Positions 36,574-43,857 of a stretch of DNA of 64,000 nucleotides are shown one piece after another. Location: assembly GCA_000621405.1 (NCBI GenBank), contig KK211273.1, positions 63,188-127,187 of the forward strand, in the 5' to 3' direction. Position numbers and translations under genes: made by a program. The DNA is from Lachnospiraceae bacterium AC3007 (GTDB taxonomy: Bacteria > Bacillota > Clostridia > Lachnospirales > Lachnospiraceae). The notes beneath the pieces were generated by a model that saw nothing but the letters and a program-made list of their open reading frames with translations, did no database searches and had not been told where the DNA came from. Positions within the stretch are counted from its first letter, which is position 1; every line of letters starts with the position of its first letter.

Positions 36574-37329
36574 TCAGCTTTTTACCTCTATAGCGCCCAA
36601 GACCTCTCCTATGGGGCCGTTTATCACAAGATCAGCTCCGGCTTCTCTGCCCGTAGTGCCCTTATTTATCAGCACGAGCTTATTGCCTCTGTAATAATCG
36701 ATGAGGCCCGCGGCAGGATATACCACAAGAGATGTGCCGCCGATTATAAGCATGTCGGCATTTTTTATCGCCTGTATGGACTGATCCATGGTATACATGT
36801 CGAGCCCTTCCTCGTAGAGCACCACATCGGGCTTCACTATGCCACCGCAGACATCGCATTTGGGAACTCCGTCACAAGCCTTCACATAGTCCACATCGAA
36901 TTCCTTATCGCAGTCCATGCAGTAATTGCGGGTCACCGTGCCGTGCAGCTCGTATATCGTCTTTGATCCGGCCCTGTGATGCAGGTCATCTATATTCTGG
37001 GTGATGACAGCCTTGAGCTTGCCGGCCTTCTCGAGCTCCGCAAGCTTAAGGTGCGCCCTATTGGGTTCCGGCGCCATATCGGTGCCCACGAGCAGGATCT
37101 TTTCTTTATAGAATCTGTAGAATTCCGCAGTGTTCCTCATGAAGAAGCTGTGTGACAGGATCGTCTCGGGCGGATAATCATACTTTTGATTGTACAGCCC
37201 GTCCTGGCTTCTGAAATCAGGTATCCCGGACTCGGTGGATACACCCGCTCCTCCGAAGAATACGATATTGTCCGTGCCGTCGATCATCTCCTGAAGTTTG
37301 GCGATCTTCTCTTTAAGTTCGTTATCCAT
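36574..37329 (-). CDS. cobB: NAD-dependent protein deacylase (sirtuin)
   Basis: 251 residues. NAD motif GAGVSTESGIPDFRSQDGLY near 27-46, TQNIDDLHHRAGS, catalytic His in YELHGTVTRNYC near 129, and a four-Cys zinc site (CMDC and CDVC). It removes acyl groups from lysine using NAD+. The start ATG follows AGGAGGGGG. Between MaoC and rfbG in one minus-strand operon; the reason for the combination is not clear. Confidence 0.95.
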   Translation of the reverse strand: MDNELKEKIAKLQEMIDGTDNIVFFGGAGVSTESGIPDFRSQDGLYNQKYDYPPETILSHSFFMRNTAEFYRFYKEKILLVGTDMAPEPNRAHLKLAELEKAGKLKAVITQNIDDLHHRAGSKTIYELHGTVTRNYCMDCDKEFDVDYVKACDGVPKCDVCGGIVKPDVVLYEEGLDMYTMDQSIQAIKNADMLIIGGTSLVVYPAAGLIDYYRGNKLVLINKGTTGREAGADLVINGPIGEVLGAIEVKS

Positions 37330-37345
37330 AAGTCATCCCCCTCCT

Positions 37346-37762
37346 TTATTCTCTTATCATGATGTCCATGCTCCCTCGAAGGACCTTCTCACCCTTGTCG
37401 TTACGCATGGTGACCTTTAAGACTATCATCTTGAAGGTATCGTTTTTTTCCTTTACCTCGCCTTCGACGCTTATCGTCTCGCCCGGAAATACGGGCTTTG
37501 CGAACTTAATATGCACTTCTTTTATCAGGGATCTCTCGCCGGGCATGTATACTCCCGCGAGGCTGGACATGAAGGAAGCTGTCAGCATGCCGTATGCGAC
37601 CCGGTCTTCATATCCGCTCTCTTTTGCATATGCCGCATCCTTGTGCAGCGGATTGACGTCGCCCGTGATCCGGCAAAATGAGTCCAGCATCTCCCCGGTG
37701 ACGGTCACCTCAAAGCTCTCCTTCTGACCTTCTTTTATTTCCTCATATGTGTATGTGTTCAT
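37346..37762 (-). CDS. MaoC-like dehydratase
   Basis: 138 residues, hot-dog fold. The active-site motif is FCRITGDVNPLHKDAAYAKE near 30-48 with the Asp/His pair of (R)-specific enoyl-CoA hydratases; later AYGMLTASFMSSLAGVYMPG. The ATG overlaps the DUF4910 stop (ATGA). Acts on acyl-CoA or acyl-ACP; given the acyl carrier protein gene at 39326 an acyl-ACP substrate is a reasonable guess only. Confidence 0.85.
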   Translation of the reverse strand: MNTYTYEEIKEGQKESFEVTVTGEMLDSFCRITGDVNPLHKDAAYAKESGYEDRVAYGMLTASFMSSLAGVYMPGERSLIKEVHIKFAKPVFPGETISVEGEVKEKNDTFKMIVLKVTMRNDKGEKVLRGSMDIMIRE

Positions 37763-39054
37763 GCTCTGTCTTCCACTGTCTCAAACAGTCCGCATTCCAA
37801 CAGCTTTTTGGTGAGCGGGATCAGAAGGTCCACCGGCTGCTCTATGATCTCGGAGATACCGATGAGGTCGTTCTTCCCGTCCGCGTATGCGATAAGGTCC
37901 TTGAGCGCCAGAGTTTCCTGATAGGTCTCCTTGCTCGACATGGTGGGGACCAGTCCTCTCTTTCCAAGCTGAGGCTCGCAGAGTGTCGTCGTCCTGTAGT
38001 ATCTGTTGTGCTCGATGAGCTCTATGCAGCGTGTCATCACATCAAATGACCCCTGCAGCCCCCCGGGGGAGATAAGATCAAGGTTATCCGCGCTCGTGTG
38101 GTACTCGGGATATATATGATATTTGCTGCGGCAGAAGCAGACCAGCGGGATATCAACTCCCGGGGCCTGATACTGCCTCTCATCGGATCCGCGCTTGATG
38201 TACGGGTATTCGTCAAAAGACCTGCCCGACTGAGACAGCACGTTAGTGAGTATCCTGTCTGCATACGTGTCGGCATAGCGGGAATGGATGATGCTGTAGG
38301 TCCTGTCGTCTCCGCAGCAGGTGAGATTGAAGCCCGCCTTCACGTGCTCCTTCATGTGAGGAAGGTGTCCGTCTATATAGGCTATCGCTCCTATGGTTTC
38401 GGGTGCGAGCAGGAGCCTGTATGTATAGCGTCTCTTCGGCATGTCCCTGATGTATCGTGCGAGAGATATTATGAGCGACGGGCCGCTGCATTCATTATTT
38501 GCCATGGAAGGGTGGCATGTATATGAGGAAAAGAAGATCTCATCCTCTGTCTCGCCGGGGATCACGATCTCGCCGTAGGTCATGGATCCGGGCTCAAGAG
38601 TGGATCGTATCACGGCATGATAATCGCCGGGCTTCAACGACTCGAACTGCTCATAAGTCATGGAAAAGCCCCATCTCGGAGAATAATAGCTGGTGACATA
38701 GGGAAAGACCTTGGGCTGATCCTTCAGATAATATATATGCTCCTTCATCTCTTCGAGAGGCAGCGTGATATCAGTCGGAAGAGAATACCCGAGCAGATGC
38801 AGGTTTGAATCCTTCATATCTACTACCCGCTCTCCGTCCGGTCCTTCAAGATAAGCCTCCTCGCAGTTCCACTCATCCGGAACCGTCCAGTCGCATACCT
38901 TTGTCCCGCTCGGTATCTCGTGCATCTCTATCTTTATATCCGGGATATGACTCTGCAGTATCTTAAATGTCTCCCGAACCGCATTCCCTGTGATACTGCG
39001 GTTCAGCGGGAAGATCTCACTGCAGATATCATACATCTTCTGTCCTTCGTTCAT
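37759..39054 (-). CDS. DUF4910 aminopeptidase-like protein
   Basis: 431 residues from ATG 39054; ATG 39090 with AGAGGTGA upstream is an alternative. The order GEIVIPGETEDEIFFSSYTC, CHPSMANNECSGPSLIISLA, then YADTYADRILTNVL and QRQ-type Q/P-rich VDIPLVCFCRSKYHIYPEYH fits DUF4910, whose structure is a zinc M28-like aminopeptidase followed by a winged helix (present at the C-terminal SKETYQETLALKDLIAYADG). Members are common in surface polysaccharide loci. First gene of the operon that includes rfbG; preceded by a palindromic repeat. Confidence 0.8.
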   Translation of the reverse strand: MNEGQKMYDICSEIFPLNRSITGNAVRETFKILQSHIPDIKIEMHEIPSGTKVCDWTVPDEWNCEEAYLEGPDGERVVDMKDSNLHLLGYSLPTDITLPLEEMKEHIYYLKDQPKVFPYVTSYYSPRWGFSMTYEQFESLKPGDYHAVIRSTLEPGSMTYGEIVIPGETEDEIFFSSYTCHPSMANNECSGPSLIISLARYIRDMPKRRYTYRLLLAPETIGAIAYIDGHLPHMKEHVKAGFNLTCCGDDRTYSIIHSRYADTYADRILTNVLSQSGRSFDEYPYIKRGSDERQYQAPGVDIPLVCFCRSKYHIYPEYHTSADNLDLISPGGLQGSFDVMTRCIELIEHNRYYRTTTLCEPQLGKRGLVPTMSSKETYQETLALKDLIAYADGKNDLIGISEIIEQPVDLLIPLTKKLLECGLFETVEDRA

Positions 39055-39140
39055 ATCGTCCTTTTCTGTCATCCTTTTTTGATATCTCATTATACACCAA
39101 GTCACCTCTTCTTGACAGGGATGGCATCTGCGAATAAAGT

Positions 39141-39301
39141 GTACGTTACAATTCAGCGCAACGCCAGTGCGCTGAATTGCAACGCGCACGCCGCCATGCA
39201 AAATCGGCTCCGCCGATGGGCGGCGTGCCGGCTGGCCAAGTGTTTTGAGCCGTAGCCAAGCAGCAAGTGCGTGGCTCGGCGCTGAACAGTAACAAATGTA
39301 C
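39141..39301. repeat. MITE-like element with nested hairpins
   Basis: Ends 39141-39159 and 39279-39301 are imperfect inverted repeats (GTAC...TTCAGCGC). Inside are a 12-bp hairpin (CAATTCAGCGCA 39149-39160 with 39168-39179) and a GC-rich hairpin around CACGCCGCC and GGCGGCGTG near 39187-39228. It separates the DUF4910 and acyl carrier genes; the 271-base gap holds no other gene. Confidence 0.65.
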
Positions 39302-39325
39302 GATTAGGAAGTGAGGATACGACTG

Positions 39326-39568
39326 ATGACACGTGACGAAGTATTCGAAGAAGTAAGAAAGATTTTCCGGGATAATTTTGACGACGAGGATCTTGTCGTC
39401 GTGGACGAGACCAACTCCTCAGACATAGAGGACTGGGACTCCATAGAGCACATCAACCTGGTCATAGCCATGGAAAAGAAATTCGGCCTGAAGTTCAACA
39501 TCAAAGAGGTCGGAAAACTCGCAAATGTCGGCGAGATGGTCGACCTGATAGTGAGCATGCTGTCCTGA
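39326..39568 (+). CDS. Acyl carrier protein-like protein
   Basis: 80 residues from ATG 39326. The phosphopantetheine site is Ser39 in EDWDSIEHINLV, with the rest of a four-helix carrier fold (EEVRKIFRDNF at the start, KLANVGEMVDLIVSML at the end). It is alone on the plus strand, not in a fatty-acid operon, and lies beside the polysaccharide genes. Solitary carriers of this type often hold an acyl or amino-acid group for glycan modification; no partner ligase is seen here. Confidence 0.85.
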   Translation: MTRDEVFEEVRKIFRDNFDDEDLVVVDETNSSDIEDWDSIEHINLVIAMEKKFGLKFNIKEVGKLANVGEMVDLIVSMLS

Positions 39569-39619
39569 CACTTGACACTGGCCGCAAAACAACTTAGAAT
39601 ATCAACGTTCATATGAGAT

Positions 39620-39779
39620 CGGGGTGTGGCTCAGTTTGTGGTGTTTGCTCCGCAAACACTGTGAGCGCTACCTTAGGGGGCAAAATAAGCCCTTTGTGCT
39701 AATGGTACTTGCTTCACAAGTACTGGAGTCGCGTCTACGAGCGCCATGCGCGAGTGCGACCGGGCCGAGAGGCCGCAAG
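39620..39779 (+). pseudogene. Broken tRNA-Pro-like copy with palindromic insertions
   Basis: 39620-39638 matches the first 19 bases of the intact tRNA-Pro. A hairpin insertion follows (GTGTTTGC 39641-39648 with 39652-39659). Bases 39663-39680 match the D-arm end and anticodon loop (CCTTAGGGGG). Two more hairpins and the palindrome at 39728-39760 come next, then GAGAGGCCGCAAG (39767-39779) matching variable loop and T-arm. No functional tRNA could form. Confidence 0.7.
39728..39760. repeat. Dispersed palindrome (copy at tRNA-Pro fragment 1)
   Basis: 33 bases with core TACGAGCGCCATGCGCGAGT, identical but one base to 40002-40034 and related, inverted, to 29067-29090. Confidence 0.75.
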
Positions 39780-39807
39780 CGGCTATATGAATCATTATAG
39801 TTTATAT

Positions 39808-39882
39808 CGGGGTGTGGCTCAGTTTGGCTAGAGCGCTGCCTTAGGGAGGCAGAGGCCGCAAGTTCGAATCTTGTCACTCCGA
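39808..39882 (+). tRNA. tRNA-Pro (anticodon AGG)
   Basis: Seven-base-pair acceptor stem CGGGGTG with CACTCCG (one G-U), D-arm GCTC/GAGC, anticodon stem CTGCC/GGCAG with loop TTAGGGA giving anticodon AGG at 39843-39845, and T-arm GCAAG TTCGAAT CTTGT. No CCA is encoded. The loop matches bacterial tRNA-Pro (TTTGGGA) except for A34, unusual in bacteria, where Pro codons CCU/CCC are normally read by GGG or TGG anticodons. A terminator follows directly. Confidence 0.9.
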
Positions 39883-39884
39883 TG

Positions 39885-39914
39885 AAAAAGAGAGTCCTTG
39901 TGACTCTCTTTTTT
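39885..39914 (+). terminator. Rho-independent terminator after tRNA-Pro
   Basis: Stem AAAGAGAGTC (39887-39896) with GACTCTCTTT (39902-39911) and a T run; a near copy is at 40219-40252. Confidence 0.85.
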
Positions 39915-39963
39915 ATCGGAATGATCAGATATGTAATAGCCGGTCAATAGTGCAGAGTTAAAA

Positions 39964-40068
39964 GGGAGGCAGGGCAAAAACAGCCCTTTGGCTGTTTTTG
40001 AGTCGCGTTTACGAGCGCCATGCGCGAGTGCGACCGGGCCGCGCAAGTTCGAATCTTGTCACTCCGAT
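39964..40068 (+). pseudogene. 3' tRNA-Pro-like fragment with palindromic insertion
   Basis: GGGAGGCAG (39964-39972) equals the 3' half of the anticodon arm; an insertion (39973-40040) holds a hairpin AAAAACAGCC/GGCTGTTTTT and the palindrome at 40002-40034; CGCAAGTTCGAATCTTGTCA to 40067 equals the T-arm and acceptor end. The 5' half is missing. Confidence 0.7.
40002..40034. repeat. Dispersed palindrome (copy at tRNA-Pro fragment 2)
   Basis: 33 bases, one difference from 39728-39760, lying inside the variable region of a tRNA-Pro-like fragment. Confidence 0.75.
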
Positions 40069-40208
40069 TAATTACAACCCGTTCACGAAGGATTTTATCC
40101 GAGTGACTACGGGTTGTTTTAATTCGAGTGACCACACTCCGATTAATTACAACCCGTTCACGAAGGATTTATCCGAGTGATTACGGGTTGTTTTAATTCG
40201 AGTGACCA
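40060..40208 (+). repeat. Two tandem 75/74-bp repeats beginning with a tRNA 3' end
   Basis: Units 40060-40134 and 40135-40208 differ at two positions. Each begins CACTCCGATTAATTACAACC, where CACTCCGA equals the tRNA-Pro acceptor end, and contains the inverted repeat ACAACCCGT/ACGGGTTGT. A third CACTCCGAT follows at 40209 directly before the second terminator copy. Together 39569-40323 has only tRNA-derived and repeat sequence. Confidence 0.85.
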
Positions 40209-40218
40209 CACTCCGATG

Positions 40219-40252
40219 AAAAAGAGAGTCCTTGCGACTCTCTTTTTTTTTT
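40219..40252 (+). terminator. Second copy of the tRNA-Pro terminator
   Basis: AAAGAGAGTC paired with GACTCTCTTT and nine or more T; nearly the same as 39885-39914, implying the tRNA-plus-terminator unit was duplicated. Confidence 0.85.
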
Positions 40253-40323
40253 CAGAAGAATTATGCTAATCTGTTATATGACTTGCCCTGACCGGCTAAG
40301 AAAAATAGGAGGATTATCCGGAA

Positions 40324-42006
40324 ATGAAAAGAAGATCAATTGCATCGATATTGATATTGATGATATGCGCAATGCTTTTTGCGGGCTGCGGAGGAAGATC
40401 CGACAGCAAGGATTCCGACAAGGCAGAAGAAGCTAAAGAAGAAGACATTAAAGAGGATGATGCCTCAGAAGATGATGAGAAAGCAGATGATACATCAGCT
40501 GAGGACAGTGAGAAGGACGAGAAGGAAAAGTCTTCGGACAAACCCTCCCTGGCGCAGCGCATGACCGGCAAGTACAGTTATCATTACAGCGATCAGGAAG
40601 GCAACGAAGAGTTCTATACTATGGAAGTCGTTCCGTTCGGCAGCAACATGTGCGCATTCTGCGGACAGGCCATGCCGGATGATTATGAAAGTCTTGAGGC
40701 ATATACCTTCTGGGCAGCAGAGTTTATTCCGGATGACGCGGCTGAGATGGCGAGCACGGACGGAGATACTGTGACCGTAAGCGAGCTGCGTTTCTCCGTG
40801 ATGTCAAACGCCGGCCTGTACTGGGATGCAGGACAAAAGGGCACGATCACCCTTACGGATGACGGGCTTGTCTTTGAAGGGTTTGATAATGATACATTCC
40901 TCGTGCCGGAGGATGACGACAGCAGGCTCTTCCTTAAGGACGACCGCGTAGATGATACATTCGATTATCTGAAGAATGATCCGGACGGAGGAGATGATGA
41001 TCTGCAGGGGTACTGGATGCTTGATGACAGTGAAGAGAATCTTTATCTCGAGTTTTCGGGATCGGATCTATACATGTACAAGAAGGCTCCCGATTCTGAG
41101 GTTTACTACCTTGCAGGAGGATGCGATCATTCGGACGGATCGTTCGAGTGCACGGCAAGCCGTCTGGGATATGGCGGAGAGCCTGTCGGATTTACATGTG
41201 ATTATGTGGTAAAAGACGATACCCTGAATCTTAAGTTCAAAGATTCCGATCTTCCCGGGGATATCCCTTCAAAGGGCAAATATATCAGGATAGATCCGGA
41301 AGATGTCCATGTCACGACTGTGGACGAGGTAGAGTTTGATTCGGAGTCCTTCGGAATGTACGGAGGGGGGCAGGATCTTGAGGAACTTACAGCCGGGGAT
41401 TATTACGGCGTATTCGTTTCCTCTTCAAAGGATCCGGACAAGTGCACGCCTGTAATAGAAAAGCTGGAGGAAGCGGACTTCTTTGGAAGCAGCATAATAT
41501 ACACCCCCGATTTTGACGGTCTGAATCCTGAGCCATACTATGTAGTAGCTGCAGGACTGTACACATCGGAAAGCGATGCCAAAGAAATGCTCTCCGATCT
41601 GAAGGCAGCAGGCTTTGCGGATGCCTACGTCAAGCATGCCGGCTCATATACAGGTGAAAAATACTGGTACACCATGCACGATGGCAGTCAGGTCGAAGTG
41701 CTGAAGGATGGCGCTATGCTTCGCGGCGTGTCGGTCTCCATACCCTGCCAGACAGATGGAGCTGCTATCACAGCCGACCTTTTTGTTCCTAAGGATGCGG
41801 TATTTGGCGAGTCCGCCGAGACGGAATTCTTCGGGAACTATGAGAAAGGCGATACGCCTTATGACTGGATAGTCAGAAACTATAATATGATGAACGAGGA
41901 TCCGGATCAGTATCTGATGTACGGACCCGCTCTGTCCGGAGTATTCGAAGTCAGCCTCGACGGCAACAATGTCACGGCCTATTACGGCAGTTACTGGTGG
42001 GACTGA
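40324..42006 (+). CDS. Large acidic lipoprotein with SPOR-like segment
   Basis: 560 residues. Signal peptide with lipobox LFAGC (Cys22), AGGAGG upstream of the ATG, then a Glu/Asp/Lys spacer to about 75. The rest looks like two or three beta-rich domains that resemble other extracellular clostridial proteins but match nothing I can name. A segment near 395-445 (EPYYVVAAGLYTSESDAKEM) has the pattern of a SPOR peptidoglycan-binding domain. Surface lipoprotein, function unknown. It lies between the repeat patch and the IdeS-like gene. Confidence 0.75.
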   Translation: MKRRSIASILILMICAMLFAGCGGRSDSKDSDKAEEAKEEDIKEDDASEDDEKADDTSAEDSEKDEKEKSSDKPSLAQRMTGKYSYHYSDQEGNEEFYTMEVVPFGSNMCAFCGQAMPDDYESLEAYTFWAAEFIPDDAAEMASTDGDTVTVSELRFSVMSNAGLYWDAGQKGTITLTDDGLVFEGFDNDTFLVPEDDDSRLFLKDDRVDDTFDYLKNDPDGGDDDLQGYWMLDDSEENLYLEFSGSDLYMYKKAPDSEVYYLAGGCDHSDGSFECTASRLGYGGEPVGFTCDYVVKDDTLNLKFKDSDLPGDIPSKGKYIRIDPEDVHVTTVDEVEFDSESFGMYGGGQDLEELTAGDYYGVFVSSSKDPDKCTPVIEKLEEADFFGSSIIYTPDFDGLNPEPYYVVAAGLYTSESDAKEMLSDLKAAGFADAYVKHAGSYTGEKYWYTMHDGSQVEVLKDGAMLRGVSVSIPCQTDGAAITADLFVPKDAVFGESAETEFFGNYEKGDTPYDWIVRNYNMMNEDPDQYLMYGPALSGVFEVSLDGNNVTAYYGSYWWD

Positions 42007-42045
42007 AAGTCGATCACGTGAAGTTCCCGTTGACTTCTCCCCGTA

Positions 42046-42066
42046 GGAACCGTCCCCGTTGACTTA
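42046..42066 (+). repeat. Half copy of the 'GAACCGTCCCC' repeat
   Basis: GGAACCGTCCCCGTTGACTT matches the right arm of the palindrome at 22921-22987; the left arm is absent. Confidence 0.7.
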
Positions 42067-42132
42067 TCCTGCAATTCTGATTACACTAAGGCAAAAAATT
42101 TGGGAATATTGTTTTTGAAAGAGGTAATGATA

Positions 42133-43752
42133 ATGATATTTAAAAAAAGAGCAAAAATGCTGACCGCTCTGCTGCTGAGTCTTATCCTTGCGCTTGGGAC
42201 ACCGATAGCGACACTTGCAGTCGAGCCGGAGGCTCCGGAGACAATACAGTCTGAAACATCTTCCGAGGATGCTGCACAAGCACCGGAACAGGCAGATGCG
42301 CCGGAGTCTGCGCCCGAAGCAGGACCTGCTGAGGAGCTGTCTTCCGGGGCGCCGGCTTCCGATGATGCACTTGATCCACAGGATGCAGGATCTGATGAAG
42401 AGCCCGCCTCCGAACCTGCTTCAGATACGGATGAACCCGCAGTTTTGTCTGATGACACGACACCCGCAGCATATGCTGAAGTGCATCTTTCCGGGTCGGC
42501 AAATACCGGCGCAGTTGCCGCTACGGCTACGGGTCAAAGAGAAAGCTCTCCTGTAGATGCGGAAAAATATATGGAAGCCGGCTATGATGAGAATCTCTGC
42601 TGGGCCGCTACCGCAGCAAACATGGTCTGGATGGGAGGATATGCGCAAAACGCCGTCAATCCTCTGACGAACGAGAATTTCAGGAATGAGGATGAGGTAT
42701 TTGATTTTTTCAGAAAGAGTTTTACCGATGTCGCCGGTGACCCCTATTATGGCATACAGTATTTTATCGACGGTACATATGAACTTCAGGGCTACCCAAA
42801 TATTTCTCAGTTAAAGGATACTGCTCCCGAAGGAGGACTGCTCCCCGGGGCGATAAATGACAGTACACTCTATGTTATTAAAGACGGAGATATCGTTTCC
42901 TCTCTTGGAGATATCGCTGACAAAACCGTAGGCGCGTGGCTCAGATGGTGGAACACCACTACGGAGCGTTTCGATCCGGGTGCACACTGGCTTACAGTCG
43001 CTGATCTTGTCAGATCTGATGACGGTTCAGGTTTTACCGGAATTTGGCTCATTGATTCTGATAATGACCCGGTGACCAATACTGCTCAAAGGGGCTCGAC
43101 TGACAGCGAGAAAGCAGCTCTTGCAGCATCCATGCCAAATACAAAAACGTACTTCCCCCTGTCCCATGAGCTCATCGACGGAAAAAGGCAGTGGGTGATA
43201 ATCGGATATCAAAGTAATGATATAAAGACGATCTTAGGAGCTTTTTTGGTACTTATGAATATGTATAACGACCAGGAACCGGAGTCTGATGACTCTGACG
43301 ATCACGATGATAATGAATATCAGGATAGTGATGTTCAGGATAACGGCGACCAGGATGATGGCGATATCATCATCAATAATGACAAAGCAGTCGATTACTC
43401 CAAACTGTCAGATCAGGAAGTATTTGAACTTGTCATTTCGGAAATAAAGACTGTCATGGCTGAGAACGGACTGGATGTATTTTCTCCGACAGGCAACATA
43501 TACGATCCGGAAAGCGGAGTCGGTTACAGCCTTATCGTTCGTAGTCCCTTTACATTCTTCTCCAATGTATATGTCAACGGAGTACGCATCAGCGAAAACG
43601 GCGAATTCTACAAGATAACCCGGAGTCCCAAAGGCTTGTTCATGATCACCTTTTCTCCTGAATTCCTGAAGAGTCTGGGTAAAGGAAAGCATACGATCTC
43701 GATCCAGCTGAATAACGGAATGGTAATCACTACCGAAGTTACGGTGGAGTAA
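42133..43752 (+). CDS. IdeS/Mac-like secreted cysteine protease
   Basis: 539 residues from ATG 42133 (GAGG eight bases upstream). Signal peptide to about residue 30, an acidic low-complexity stretch (about 32-110), then a cysteine-protease core: Cys156 in DENLCWAATAANMVWMGGY, His285 in DPGAHWLTVADL and an Asp in IWLIDSDND near 307. This order and CWAA(S/T)AAN motif are those of the IdeS/Mac family, some of which cleave immunoglobulin G. A C-terminal Asp/Glu-rich spacer leads to a small beta domain (about 450-539). Host-protein or self-glycoprotein cleavage is possible; target unknown. Confidence 0.8.
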   Translation: MIFKKRAKMLTALLLSLILALGTPIATLAVEPEAPETIQSETSSEDAAQAPEQADAPESAPEAGPAEELSSGAPASDDALDPQDAGSDEEPASEPASDTDEPAVLSDDTTPAAYAEVHLSGSANTGAVAATATGQRESSPVDAEKYMEAGYDENLCWAATAANMVWMGGYAQNAVNPLTNENFRNEDEVFDFFRKSFTDVAGDPYYGIQYFIDGTYELQGYPNISQLKDTAPEGGLLPGAINDSTLYVIKDGDIVSSLGDIADKTVGAWLRWWNTTTERFDPGAHWLTVADLVRSDDGSGFTGIWLIDSDNDPVTNTAQRGSTDSEKAALAASMPNTKTYFPLSHELIDGKRQWVIIGYQSNDIKTILGAFLVLMNMYNDQEPESDDSDDHDDNEYQDSDVQDNGDQDDGDIIINNDKAVDYSKLSDQEVFELVISEIKTVMAENGLDVFSPTGNIYDPESGVGYSLIVRSPFTFFSNVYVNGVRISENGEFYKITRSPKGLFMITFSPEFLKSLGKGKHTISIQLNNGMVITTEVTVE

Positions 43753-43779
43753 GACGAATAACTGGGACGATTCTCACAT

Positions 43780-43847
43780 GTCACTGGGGACGGTTCTCAT
43801 TGACTCCTTTTTTCAAAAAGGAGTCAATGAGAACCGTCCCCAGTGAC
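43780..43847. repeat. 33-bp palindrome between convergent genes
   Basis: Arms 43780-43812 and 43815-43847 pair perfectly with a two-base centre; core GGGGACGGTTCTCATTGACT. It lies between the ends of the IdeS-like gene (plus) and the polysaccharide operon (minus), so it could terminate both. Same family as 22921-22987. Confidence 0.9.
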
Positions 43848-43857
43848 TTCCAGTGAC

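Noticed and set aside
39620-39779. A second functional tRNA-Pro
   Set aside because: Hairpins interrupt both the D-arm and the anticodon/variable arms and the 3' end is missing.
39668-40180. Open frames in the tRNA/repeat patch
   Set aside because: They run through tRNA fragments and palindromes; no plausible protein.
40060-40208. CRISPR array (direct repeats with inverted arms)
   Set aside because: Only two units, head to tail with no variable spacers, and each starts with tRNA sequence; no cas genes.
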